Positions 1 to 10,729 of a DNA stretch of 64,000 bases are shown in pieces. Numbering within the stretch: the first letter of the stretch is position 1; every line of letters starts with the position of its first letter. Under the pieces are notes generated by a model, which searched no databases, was not told the DNA's origin, and saw only the letters and a program-made list of their open reading frames with translations. This DNA comes from Armigeres subalbatus. Lineage: Eukaryota; Arthropoda; Insecta; Diptera; Culicidae. The position numbers and the translations under genes are program-made. The stretch covers positions 105,908,988 through 105,972,987 of the forward strand of contig NC_085140.1 of assembly GCF_024139115.2 (NCBI RefSeq). Reading direction: 5' to 3'.

Positions 1-123
1 TTCCTGTGCGCCCACCTTCGCCAGCGAGTCTGCCTTCTCATTACCGTAGATTGAGCAGTGAGATGGGACCCAAACAAAGGTAATCTTGAATGATCTTTCG
101 ACCAAAACACGCATCTGCTCTCT
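1..123 (-). mobile_element. Edge of a third I-like LINE copy (RNase H region)
   Basis: These bases are the reverse complement of 6465-6587, in the RNase H region of I-like element 1, with about four mismatches. Similarity stops at about 123, where copia sequence begins. The copy runs off the left edge of the window, so its full extent is unknown. It shows that the same LINE family is present more than once here and in both orientations. Confidence 0.85.
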
Positions 124-558
124 TGCCTATTATTATCTCATGCCTCTATTATCGGATCGACGGGAAACGCACGCTTTTTGTCGCGATTTACGTCGATGGC
201 ATAATTATAACGATTTACGTTATGGCGACGAGGAAATCAAAGCGAAGCTCAGTAAAACTTTCCGGATGAAGAACGTAGGAAAGGCAAGCAACTGTTTGGG
301 AATCCGGATTGATCGTGAGAGGAGCGCTTTAAACCAGGAGGCGTATATCGAGTCGATACTTGCTCGATTCAACATGCAAAGTTGCAAAAGTGTTTCTACT
401 CCGATAAACCCAAGTGTGAAGTTGACCAAGACGATGACGTGGAAAAGGGTACCTTATTAACAAGCCGTGCTCAGTCTTATGTATCTTGTTCAGTGTACTA
501 GACCCGAAATTCTTTTTGCTGTAAACCAACTGGGGGATTAATGCAACTTAAGGGGGTG
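124..558 (+). pseudogene. Copia-type pol relic (reverse transcriptase part)
   Basis: Broken reading frames match a Ty1/copia reverse transcriptase. A catalytic-strand remnant FVAIYVDGIII lies near 170-210, where copia usually has YVDD. EIKAKLSKTFRMKNVGKA and YIESILARFNM follow, then STPIN. From about 460 another frame gives SLMYLVQCTRPEILFAVNQL, a well-known copia segment. After this the RNase H part is missing, and a purine-rich tract (AAGGGGG at about 549) leads straight into an LTR-like start. This is an internally deleted, frameshifted remnant. The clade assignment rests on motif recall. Confidence 0.75.
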
Positions 559-767
559 TGTTAGAGTATCATGTTTAAGCTGTGGTTTATCTGTTTGAAA
601 CGACTGGTATGACGGCGGTTTTAGATGTTGAAAGTCCAACAAATTGAGATTGTTATGAATATCGCAAATTTTCGAGTTAGAACTAAACAAAACAGATTTC
701 TAAAAAGATTGATGGTTTAAAAAACATCGACCATACAATGTGTCCTCTTTATAAACTGAACAGTCCT
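559..767 (+). repeat. Partial copia 3' LTR
   Basis: The sequence starts TGTTAGAGTATC directly after a polypurine tract, the usual start of an insect copia LTR. It fades into AT-rich sequence before the RTE fragment begins near 768. No second LTR copy is in the window, so the end is a guess. Confidence 0.45.
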
Positions 768-1412
768 TAAGCCACTCACCACGAGTTTGTATTGGTGGTG
801 ACGAAATCGAGGTGTTTGAAGAATTCGCGTACTTGGGCTCACTAATGACCTCCAATAACGATACCAGCAGAGAAATTCGTAGACGCATCATTGCAGGAAT
901 TCGTACGTTGGACTCCGCAAAACGCTCCGATCGCCGCCGTACCAAACTGACTATCTACAAAACGCTTATTAGACCTTATTAGTTCTCTACGGACACGACC
1001 TGGACGATGCTCGTGGAGGACCAACGCGCACTGGGTGTTTTCTAAAAGAAAGAGCTGCATACCATCTATGATGGGGTGCAGATGGCGGACGGTACTTGGA
1101 CGATGCGAATGAACCATGAGTTGCATCAGCTGTTGGGGGAACCATCCATTGTTCACACCGCAAAAATTGGAAGACTGCAGTGGGCCGGGCACGTAGCCAG
1201 AATATCGAACAGTAATCCGGTTAAAATGGTTCTCGACAACGATCCGACGAGGTACACAGAGAGCAAGGTGGTTCGATCAGGTGGAGGACGATTTGCGGAC
1301 CCTCCGCAGACTGCGTGGTTGGCGACGACCAGCCATGGTCCGAGCTGAATGGAGAAGACTTTTATGTGCAGCATAGGCCACTCTGGCCTTAGTCTGGTAA
1401 TAAATAAAAAAA
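768..1412 (+). mobile_element. 5'-truncated RTE-clade LINE tail
   Basis: This is a degraded copy of the 3' end of the RTE element at 21742-25081. It matches from GGTGGTGACGAAATCGAGG through the C-terminal region, with a readable stretch at 1076-1348 (NHELHQLLGEPSIVHTAKIG). It ends after CCACTCTGGCCTTAGTCTGG with an AAATA-type tail at 1397-1415, as RTE elements do. Several stops and indels interrupt it. Confidence 0.85.
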
Positions 1413-1539
1413 ATAAATTATCTGTTTGTCTGTGTTCGGTTTATTACTCTTTCATGACCTCAACATACGATATTGTGTTCTTGTTGACTCTTAACTTACC
1501 TATACCTACCTGAAAGAAAACATATTTTAATGTTAATAA

Positions 1540-1659
1540 ATGAATGATCGTGAAGGACGTGTTTCCCCTACTGTGCGTGATATCAAATCCCAACAGTTTG
1601 GAAAAATCCCGGCAATAACGCAAATTGCTTCCGAAGAAATGGTTCAGTATGCACTCCGC
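1540..1659 (-). mobile_element. R1-clade LINE, C-terminal side of the split copy
   Basis: On the minus strand one frame reads SAY-stop-TISSEAICVIAGIFP, close to the R1-clade segment after the reverse transcriptase. It continues the minus-strand R1 frame that ends at 7490 (FRLMAIRIASA). The two are therefore one LINE interrupted by MITE A and I-like element 1. A TGA stands where an arginine codon is expected. The R1 identity is inferred from motifs. Confidence 0.65.
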
Positions 1660-1679
1660 AAGGATGTTAACGGTCATTC
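1660..1679 (+). repeat. Left target-site duplication of I-like element 1
   Basis: AAGGATGTTAACGGTCATTC here matches 7064-7083 with one mismatch (G for A). The right copy is the terminal inverted repeat of MITE A, so the LINE inserted into the end of that MITE. Confidence 0.85.
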
Positions 1680-2035
1680 CGTGCCGATAGTTCGAACGAG
1701 CCAGACGTGTGTGCTGTGTCTCATCGCGGGTTTTGTTCGGTAGTGCGTGTCTATTGTGTGGTGCCTACCTACGGATCCAAGGCGATTACTGTCGGCGAGC
1801 GAAGTAGCTGCTTCTGGCGACGCCAGTGAAGCAGGCTATTGTTTCTGCTGCTACCTACAGCAGCAGCGCAGATAAGTGGAAGGCATTGTTTTATTGTTCT
1901 CCCATCTCTCTGATACAGAGTGGGATTAATTATAATACATTAAATTAGTTTTTTTTTATATTTTTTTTCTAATTTGCTATTCTAAGTTCTAAGTTAGTAT
2001 AAGAATTAATAGTCCTTCCACCTTGCGAGGTGAGA

Positions 2036-3404
2036 ATGGAGGCAGAGACTATGGGGGGCGGTAGTCCCCTGAAAGATGTCCGCACACGATTGTACCATGC
2101 GGCTTCGCCTGGGCCTTGGGTTGTTTACTTTCGGCAGAAAGTGAAAAGTCTAGACTTTCTCGGCATTAAGCGAGATTTGACGCGTCGTTTTACGAAGCTT
2201 GATTTTAGTCAGATCAACAGGAACAAGCTACGAATCACCGCACCTACATATCAGGTGGCGAACGAAATTGCTAAAGACAAGGCGTACAATGTAGAATATT
2301 TAGTTTATGTCCCCTCGCGGGAGGTCGAAATCGAAGGTGTGATCAACGCAGCGAGCCTGACTTGCAAGGATGTACTTGCGGGAAAAGGCCGCTTAAAGAA
2401 CGCAATGGAGTCTACCGTGGATATTCTGGATTGCAAGGAATTGCACTCAGCAACCATGGTAGATGGCAAAAGGTATATTCCAAGTCAGGCTCGCTTCGGG
2501 TGACGTTTGCCGGTTCGATTCTCCCAAAATATGTCGATTTAGAGAATATGTTGTTTCCGGTGCGTCTTTTGTACCAAGGGTATTTAATTGTACCAATTGC
2601 AAACAACTTGGTCACACTGCCGAGTTTTGTGACAACAAACCACGTTGTGGTAAATGTTTCGAAAGACATCGGGAGGAATCCTGCCAGCAACAAGCCACAA
2701 AATGTGCTTATTGCGGTATGGCTCCTGCCCATGGTTTGCAAGATTGCCCGGTGTACAGAAAGCGCACCCAAAAAGTGAAGCGCTCGTTGGTACAGCGCTC
2801 CAAGCAGACTTATGCGGAAATGGTTAAAACGCAAGACACATCCGCCGATACCACTGCAAAGGCTGCTATTTCAGCTACCGTTCAAGTAAGTGATTATTAT
2901 GATTCCATATGCATTGATGAATTGGACTCTGACACAGCTGATATGGATGATTCTACGGAGGTACACGTTCCCGAAAAGAGGAAGCAACCGTCTTCCCCGG
3001 GATCGCGCCGTAAGAAATCAAAAGTCATCCATAAAAGCTTGCCCAAATCTGAAGGCAATGGGGGATTATTTAAAATCCCGAAGCAACCTGTCTTCACTGC
3101 TCCTTTGGATCCATCTTGCAGCAAGACATTCCCGCCATTGCCCAAAACCGATGTTTCCAAGAAACATCCGGCTAGGAGAATCAATGAAAGAAAAACTTCA
3201 ATTCGTTCTTCCCAAAAAAGTACTCCGTCTAAGCGAGGAATGATCTCCTTTAAGGACCTTGTGGACCGTTTTTTGAATTTATTCAATATTCCGAATTCAT
3301 TGAGGCCAATCATTGACCTCTTTATACCAACAGTGGAAAGTTATCTGAAGCAATTGACTGTTTCATGGCCCCTTCTTGCAGGAATTGTATCTTTCGATGG
3401 ATAA
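2036..3404 (+). pseudogene. ORF1 (gag-like RNA-binding protein) of I-like element 1
   Basis: ORF1 of I-like LINEs binds the element RNA and forms the ribonucleoprotein. The ATG at 2036 opens a frame that shifts near 2485 and again near 2570. The third piece carries zinc knuckles (CTNCKQLGHTAEFC, then CGKCFERHREESC and CAYCGMAPAHGLQDC). A basic serine-rich tail follows, then a short hydrophobic C terminus ending in SFDG. The stop at 3402-3404 overlaps the ATG of ORF2 at 3397. Element 2 has the same overlap. The two shifts make this copy non-functional as written. Confidence 0.8.
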
Positions 3405-6400
3405 TACGGCTATTTCACAAGATACAATCACTGTGCTGCAGTGGAACTGTCATAGTCTTAAAAATAAATTAGACGTGTTCAAGTTTTCGATTCGCAATTC
3501 CGATTGCGATATATTTGCACTCTGTGAAACATGGCTTTCTTCTGAAGATGAAATCAACTTCCACGATTTTAACATTATTCGCCAAGATCGGGATGATCAT
3601 TATGGTGGCGTTCTTTTGGGGATCAAAAAATGCTACTCCTTCTACAGAATTCCCATTCCGACTGTTCCCGGCTTAGAAATCGTCGCATGTCAAGTAAATG
3701 TGAAGAATAAAGACCTTTGCATAGCTTCAGTGTACATTCCTCCAAATGCCTCTATTAATCGTCGACATATTTGGAGCGCATTCTCCCTCCTATCATCTCC
3801 AGTATTGATATTGGGTGATATGAACGCACATGGTATTGGATGGGGCGAAACGTATGACGATTATAGAGCGCCTATTTTCTATGATTTGTGTGACGATTTC
3901 AATTTGAATATTTTGAACACTGGTGAAGTAACTCGAATAGGACCAAATGGTCAACAAAGCCGTATTGATCTGTCTTTATGTTCAAATTCACTATCGTTAG
4001 ATTGCACGTGGAAGGTTATCCAAGATCCCCATGGTAGTGACCATATGCCGATAGTTACCACAATTAAAAGTAGCTATCAACAATCTGAGCCAGTTAATGT
4101 TCCTTTCGACCTCACGAAGAACATTGACTGGCAAAAATTTGCATCGGCGGTAAATATTGGTATTGAATCAACTGATGTTCTTCCACCGCTGGATGAATAT
4201 CAATTCCTTACCGAATTAATCAAAAAAGCGCACCAGAAGCTCAGAAACGACGCGTTCCAAGTACATCCGTCATAAGAAGACCAGCCACTCCTGGATGGGA
4301 TGATGAATGTACTAAGTTGTATTCTGAGAAATCTGATGCCTTCAAAGCTTTCCGTAAATACGGAAGGTCTGAGCTTTTCGAAGAGTATTTGAGGCTTGAA
4401 AGAAAGCTCAAAATTTTTCTCAAGGCTAAAAAACGTAGCTACTGGCGACGTTTTGCCGATGGACTATCGCGAGAAACCTCAATGTCAACACTTTGGAAAA
4501 CGGCTCGCAACATGCGGAACCGCAGTTCCACCAACGAGAGTGAAGAATACTTCAATCGATGGATATTCAACTTCGCAAAAAAGGTCTGTCCAGATTCCGT
4601 ACCAGCAGAACCGCTATTTCGAGAATCAGTCAATGATCCCGGTTCTTTGGGTGGACCATTCACAATGCTGGAACTTTCTATGTCTCTTCTTTCATCGAAT
4701 AACTCTGCTCCGGGATGCGATAACATCAAATTCAATCTTCTGAAAAACCTCCCAGATATCGCAAAAGACGATTACTTGACCTGTACAACTGTTTCATGGA
4801 GTACAACATTGTGCCACCTGAATGGCGACAGGTCAAAGTAATAGCTATTCAAAAGCCGTCTAATCACAATTCATACCGACCGATTGCCATGCTATCATGC
4901 ATGAGAAAATTATTGGAGAAAATGATCCTTTCAAGAATCGACCATTGGGTCGAGCAAAATGCATTACTGTCAAATACTCAGTTTGGATTTCGTAAAGGTA
5001 AAGGAACAAACGATTGTCTAGCGTTGCTTTCTTCAGATATACAACTGGCTTTTGCGCACAAGGAGCAATTGGCTTCAGTATTCTTGGATATTAAGGGCGC
5101 TTTTGATTCAGTTTCCATTGAAGTACTGTCAGACAATCTGCACAGTAATGGGCTACCCGTATTTTTAAATAATTTCTTGTACAATTTGTTGTCAGAAAAA
5201 CAAATGAACTTCACACTCGGCACTCTGACAACTTCCAGAAATAGTTACATGGGCCTTCCCCAAGCTTCATGTTTAAGTCCCTTGCTTTATAATTTCTATG
5301 TCAAAGATATTGACAATTGTTTGGAAGGACAATGCACGCTCAGACAACTTGCAGATGATGCCGTGGTCTCTCTAAGAGGTCCATGTGCAGCTGTCTTGCA
5401 AGGACCATTGCAAAGTACCCTGGATAATCTGACTGTTTGGGCCAGACATTTAGGGATCGAGCTTTCACCGCAAAAAACTCAGTTGGTTGTGTTTACTAAG
5501 AAGCGGTATCCTGCTCAACTGAAACTCAAGCTGTTGAATGATGACATCAACCAATCTTTATCTTCTAAATACCTTGGGGTCGTGTTTGATTCCAAATGTA
5601 CCTGGAAACTCCACATTGAGTATTTGATACAAAATGCCGGAAAAGGATCAATTTTCTACGTTCTATCTCCGGAACATGGTGGGTGCTCACCGGAAGACCT
5701 CATCAAACTCTATAGAACGACTATTCTCTCTGTTTTAGAGTATGGCTCCTTCTGCTTCCTCTCAGCAGCTGATTGCCACCTGATCAAATTGGAACGAATT
5801 CAGTATCGTTGTTTGCGTATTGCCCTTGGCTGCATGCATTCAACGCATAACATGAGCCTGGAGGTGCTTGCTGGAGTCACTCCTTTAAAGCACCGTTACT
5901 GGGAGCTCTCACTTAGAATACTCATCAAATGTGGGACAAGTAACACACTTGTCTTACATAACTTCGATAATATGCTTGAACTAACTTGTCGTTCAAGATT
6001 CCTGAGAGTTTATCTCAACTACATATCATGAGATCTTTGTCTTCCGTGTTATAATCCCCCTCGAGTTCACTTCACCAAAGACAGTTCCTCAGTTGTATAC
6101 GATCTGTCCATGAAACATGCTATTCAAGGAATACCAGATCATCTTCGACAAATATCTATTCCCTCACTTTTTCTGAAAAATATGAACATGTCAATTGCAA
6201 CAACAGATATTTCACTGATGGTTTCTCGCATCAACGGATCCACTGGCTTCGGTGTTTTCAATGTGACTTCAACCACCTTCCAAAACTTCAGGAACCGTGT
6301 TCGGTTTATGTTGCTGAGCTGGCAGCAATTAACTTCGCTTTGGGGATAATTTCCAATCAGCCCGTAGACCATTATTTCATCTTCTCGGATAGTCTTAGTT

Positions 6401-6831
6401 CTATCGAGGCACTCCGGTCGATGAAACCCGTTAAGCACGCATCTTACTTTCTTACAAACATAAGAGAGCAGATGCGTGTTTTGGTCGAAAGATCATTCAA
6501 GATTACCTTTGTTTGGGTCCCTTCTCACTGCTCAATCTACGGCAATGAGAAGGCAGACTCGCTGGCAAAGGCGGGCGCACAGGAAGGTGAGGTTTATGAT
6601 AGACAATTCTCGAGCAACGAGTTTTTCCCATTAGTCCGTCAGAGTACTCTTCAAAGTTGGCAAAATAATTGGACACACAACGAACTTGGACGGTGGCTAT
6701 TTTCTATAGTTCCAAAAGTTTCTGGGCGAGCGTGGTTCAGAGGTGAGGACTTAAGTCGAGGCTTCATTCGCATGATGTCGAGACTTATGTCTAATCACTA
6801 TTCACTAAACGCCACGCCACATCGTCCCTGA
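3397..6831 (+). pseudogene. ORF2 (endonuclease, reverse transcriptase, RNase H) of I-like element 1
   Basis: ORF2 would nick the target and copy the element RNA. The first open piece (3397-4275) is an apurinic-type endonuclease with LQWNCHSLK, LCETWL, GDMNAHGIGWGE and GSDHMP. The second (about 4260-4840) is a linker. The third (4796-6031) is the reverse transcriptase with NSYRPIAMLSC, QFGFRKGKGTNDCL, FLDIKGAFDSV and the catalytic LADDAVVS (ADD in place of the usual F/YADD). After a stop, the RNase H part follows (6340-6831) with FSDSLSSIEAL and WVPSHCSIYGNEKADSLAKAG. Frameshifts fall near 4270, 4780, 6030 and 6340. Confidence 0.85.
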
Positions 6832-7063
6832 CGCCAAATACCCGGATGAGAAGCTGAAATTCCCTGATCCCAAATCCTTAGCCCTGTCCATCCTTAAACA
6901 TTGTAAACTAACCTCGAGTCACCACGAGTACGCTGGCTTCTACCCCTCTCTTACTAACTGAAAAATTAAATGATATTGATTGTATATATCACAAAGAACC
7001 ATGGCTCCGTAAAGTGTTATACACGCATGAGCCTACCAAATAAACGAACTTGGAAAAAAAAAA

Positions 7064-7486
7064 AAGGATGTTAACGATCATTCAGTAATTTGCGTTCGAT
7101 CATTTAGTAGTTTGTCAATAACACATTCCAGAAGCTGAATTTCAAAATTCGTTGTATGGTGGACTTCTAGTGCGAAAGTTTTTCTACAACTCTGCCTAAT
7201 GGTTCGTTGTTTGAATTCCACTAGTAACGGAGTTATAGCTATAGTTTCAGTAACTTAGACTAAATGATAACAAAATTTCAATCATTCAGTTTGAGTTACT
7301 GCAACTAGCGCTCTAAATCCGTTATTAGTTGAATTCTAATAACGAACCATTAGGCAAAGTTGAAGGAAAACCTTCGCACTAGAAGTCCACCATGCAACAT
7401 ATTTTGAAATTCAGCTTCTGGAATGTGTTATTGACAAAATACTAAATGATCTAAAGCGAATTACTGAATGATCGTTAACATCCTTT
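7064..7486. mobile_element. MITE A, a 423-bp near-complete palindrome
   Basis: The left end AAGGATGTTAACGATCATTC is mirrored by GAATGATCGTTAACATCCTT at the right. The arms stay complementary inward: CACATTCCAGAAGCTGAATT against AATTCAGCTTCTGGAATGTG, and AATGGTTCGTT against AACGAACCATT. It has no coding capacity. The flanks TGCACTCCGC (1650-1659) and TGCACTCGC (7488-7496) look like its own duplication inside R1. I-like element 1 later inserted in its left end. Confidence 0.85.
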
Positions 7487-7489
7487 GTG

Positions 7490-7890
7490 CACTCGCAATT
7501 CGAATGGCCATCAGACGAAACACGCTGTTCAAATTCCTGCGATAACGTTTCGTCTTGAGCACAGCTCCCCAGGAACTCCGTACCTGATTATTGAGGATGA
7601 TACGGTCGCCATAAGACACCTTACTTAGAACGACATCATCCGCGAATCCGAAGATCTTCACACTTTTGGGTATCTTCAGCGCTAGCACCCTGTTGTACAT
7701 AACGTTACAGGATTTGGCTGAGTATGGATCCTTGCGGAACACCCACCGTATCCCCAATCGACTTTTATACCGAATTCGTTTCGTAAACCAGAATCCAGTT
7801 TTGGAAGTAGCTCTTAAGGATCCTACACAAATAGCCAGGGACCCGCATTCCATGCAGCACTACGGCGACGGGTGAGTTTTCCGGCAACGT
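7490..7890 (-). mobile_element. R1-clade LINE fragment with reverse transcriptase core
   Basis: On the minus strand, shifting frames give VPGYLCRILKSYF, GVPQGSILSQ, NVMYNRVLALKI and FGFADDVVL, and then VFRLMAIRIASA. This is the finger-palm region of an R1-type reverse transcriptase with its FADD catalytic box. The same LINE continues at 1540-1659 beyond the MITE A insertion. The pieces at 20640-21060 could be its 5' half. Several indels break the frame. Confidence 0.75.
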
Positions 7891-7974
7891 AACATAGCCC
7901 TTTTTTAAATGTTATTATCAATATAATTGAGATTTTATAAAATTTTAGGATTGTTGGTTTCGTACCAACGGGAC

Positions 7975-8458
7975 TTATTTATTTATTTTATTTCGTCAAC
8001 CAACGTAGACTAGTACATATACATATACATGTTTGTTTTTGTAATGCTATAGTATAATTGAATAATAGGTTTTTTTTAGTAAAGTGATGTATAATTTGAT
8101 TTGAATTTGTATTGCTGAATTTGTAATGTTTGTTCTTTGAAAATACTGTCTAATGTTATGCCGAAACATTGTTAAGTCAATAGTTTCGCAGTGTTGATTG
8201 TAAACAGCCATCATTCGGTTGAGAGGCCCAAATTTGGCGTAATTTGTTCGGCAGTGGTTGGTTAAAAATAATGTTCTATGCCGAAGTAGCCGAGAAGGTA
8301 TGTAAAAGTTAAATTTCGATAAAATTTCAGTTGAATCAACACGTTGAGAAACTATATCGTTAACAATGAAATGAAATGACGTCCAACCTAATTCACGAAG
8401 AGCGTATAATAGAAATTGTTTTTGTACTGACTCTATTCTTTCTTCATGTGTGGTTGTA
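7975..8458 (-). mobile_element. Jockey-clade LINE, 3' end of split copy
   Basis: The minus strand encodes a Jockey-type C terminus: HEERIESVQKQFLLYALREL, then VNDIVSQRVDSTEILSKFN, PSRLLRH and RTNYAKFGPLNRMM. It ends in an AAAT-rich tail near 7975-8000. The upstream part of the same reading frame lies at 14832-14990, on the far side of MITE B and I-like element 2. Confidence 0.75.
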
Positions 8459-8667
8459 TCCAGCATTTTACGAGCGCTAATGGCCGCTACAATCCAACTC
8501 AGTTTTTGGTAGGGTGGAAACAGTTTGAAGTCTGGCTTGTGTCGTATGACACAAAAACGATAAGTTTTCATCATCATAATGACGAATTCATGATGATGAT
8601 GATCGCTGCTGCGTCGTACGACACAAGCCAAACGTCAAATCGAATGCATCCTACCAAAAAGTGATTT
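8459..8667. mobile_element. MITE B, left part (interrupted by I-like element 2)
   Basis: This starts TCCAGCATTTTACG after a TA at 8457. The matching inverted end CGTAAAATGCTGGA lies at 14816-14829, followed by TA. Inside, TTTTTGGTAGG at about 8501 pairs with CCTACCAAAAA at 8650-8660. Removing element 2 with one copy of its duplication gives a palindromic MITE of about 246 bp with a TA duplication. A 30-bp histidine/methionine-like ORF across ATGATGATG repeats here is not a gene. Confidence 0.85.
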
Positions 8668-9317
8668 ATTGATTCCACGTCGAGCATCCGTGCGAGACGG
8701 TTGTAAGTCCGCGTACGGTCTGCTTCTCATTCGGTTTTTTCCCTGAAGTACAGGTAGTGGTTTTTTTTTCCGAAAGTGTTTTGAAGCATAGTGCTTGAGT
8801 GGAAGTGGTGCTTAGCTGTAGCAGTTAAGTAGCCATTTCGTTGGTTTTGCAACTACGCAAAACTTTGCAGTTTATTCGGCGTCCATCGCAGGCGCAGGCA
8901 TCATCGTCCCACGCCGACAGTCATCATCCATCGTGCGTCTCCACCAACATAGACGCTGCCGTCCTGCCACCATCCATCCACCCAGTTGCAGTGTTGGGTG
9001 CGGCGAGAACACCAACAATAGCGTGGTTCGCTTCGACCGCACCACCGGCGAGTGTCCATCGAGCTATTGTGTGCTGCCAGAACTGTTAGCCGGCAACACA
9101 GCAGTGTGAACGCAAGTATTTAATTGAGCTCCCTCTCATTGTTCCCCTCTCTTCTCCATCTTATTGGAATATTTTTTTTCCTTTTTTTTTACTCGTCTTG
9201 CCCTCTGTTCCAAATCATTATTTTGTTTGTGTGTGTGTTTTTTTCTGCCCTTGTTGTGATGATTGTTTAGTTTTAAATAGATTGTGCCTCGCTGCAGCGG
9301 CGCATTTCGTGTCCGCT

Positions 9318-10729
9318 ATGCGCGAAGGCGAAGTTGGCGGGGGTACTTCGTATTCCATGTCAGATGTTTCGTTGCATTCGGGTGTTCCAAACCAAAACGA
9401 AATGGACACCAGCAACGCTAAAATTTCCTCTACGAGCCCCCGTCCCAAGGTCTACCCTCACGACTCTAGTGGGCCGTATGTTGTTTTCTTTCGACCCAAA
9501 GGCAAACGTTTGAATATCAGCCAGATTAGCAAAGATCTGGAAAAGCGATTTTCGTCTGTCACGACCATTGACATGGTTGGGTCCAGTAAACTCCGTGTCA
9601 CGGTCAGTGATCGCAAACAGGCCAACGAGATTGTCACCTGTGAGCTTTTCACTCTCGAATATAGGGTGTATTTACCGTCAGCAGTGTGTGAGATCGCGGG
9701 GGTGGTGACGGAGGAAGTATGACATGCGACGATTTGAAACAAGGTTTCGGTCGTTTCAAGAACGTTTCTTTGCCTCCTGTTGCGATACTGGATTGCAAAC
9801 AAATGTATTCGGTGTCGCAGGAGGGAGAGAAGCGGAGTTATTCCCCGTCTGACTCTTTCTGCGTCACTTTTTCCGGGTCCGCACTGCCTGACTACGTAGT
9901 GATTGGCAAACTTCGTCTACCTGTTCGGCTGTATGTACCGAAGGTGATGAATTGTGTTAATTGCAAGCAGCTGGGCCACACCGCTCAGTACTGTTGCAAT
10001 AAACCTCGCTGTGCATCATGCGGAGAGAAGCATGTGGAGGGCGCGTGCAAGACGGCACCGAAATGTGTCTATTGTAACGAAAGCCCTCCACATGCTCTTG
10101 AAGCTTGCCCAACGTACATACAGCAGCGAATCCACCAGAAGCGGTCTCTTCAGCAACGTTCTCGGCGAAGTTACGCCGAAATGTTGAGGAAGGCCGCTCC
10201 TCCACTCGTTTCTGACACCATCTACTCGTCTCTTCCTTTGGACGATCAAGGTAGCTCTGACTCCGAGGTTGGAAATGGGGTTCCCTTTGTTTTCAATGGC
10301 TCAACGAGGAAGAGAATAAAACAGAGCCAGCGACCCTCGAAAAAGCCTAGGAAACAGCCTCAAAGTGAGCCTCAATCCAACATGGTCAAATTCAAAGCGG
10401 GTGGAAATACTCAAAAACGTTCAACTTTTGTGGTTTCACATCGGGATGATCGAGAGTTTCCACCGCTTCCGGGAACATCTAAAATCCCAGATGCCCCATT
10501 TTTTGCGATTTCTCAGCCAGAAAGAGAGCATACAGAGCGAGCAGAAGAACTCCCGAGTGCTCCAATGTTCACACTTTCTGGCATCGTGGAGCTCATCCTC
10601 AACTTCTTTGATGCTTCCGACCCCGTGAAGAACATGGTCAAAACTGTTCTTCCTATTCTGACTCCTCTCCTGAAGCAGCTGGCTTCGAAAATGCCCCTCC
10701 TCGAGTCATTTGTATCCTTCGATGGCTAA
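9318..10729 (+). pseudogene. ORF1 (gag-like) of I-like element 2
   Basis: The ATG at 9318 (MREGEVGGG) opens a frame that shifts by one base near 9718 and continues to a TAA at 10727-10729. The first part holds a GPYVVFFRPKGK segment shared with element 1 (GPWVVYFRQK). The second part has zinc knuckles CVNCKQLGHTAQYC and CASCGEKHVEGAC plus CVYCNESPPHALEAC, then a basic, serine-rich region and the same hydrophobic C terminus ending SFDG. It probably packages the LINE RNA. The frameshift makes it non-functional as read. The ORF2 ATG at 10722 overlaps its end. Confidence 0.82.

Larger units (their letters stand above)
1680..7063 (+). mobile_element. I-like non-LTR retrotransposon, element 1
   Basis: This is a LINE with a 5' leader (about 1680-2035), ORF1 with CCHC zinc knuckles, and ORF2 with endonuclease, reverse transcriptase and RNase H. 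The 3' UTR ends in a poly(A) run at 7054-7065. A 20-bp target duplication flanks it. Its 3' end shares GGCTCCGTAA and AAATAAACGAA with element 2, so the two are related families. The reading frame stops matching element 2 near 6810: the zinc-knuckle-like C terminus seen there (LCVCGEDYQDIDHVVWAC) is absent, which indicates an internal deletion. Several frameshifts make it inactive. An I-superfamily placement rests on the RNase H domain and two-ORF layout. Confidence 0.85.

Noticed and set aside
8446..8664. Short plus-strand ORF with histidine and methionine runs
   Set aside because: It lies in the MITE B palindrome and over ATGATG repeats; the frame is a by-product of those repeats.
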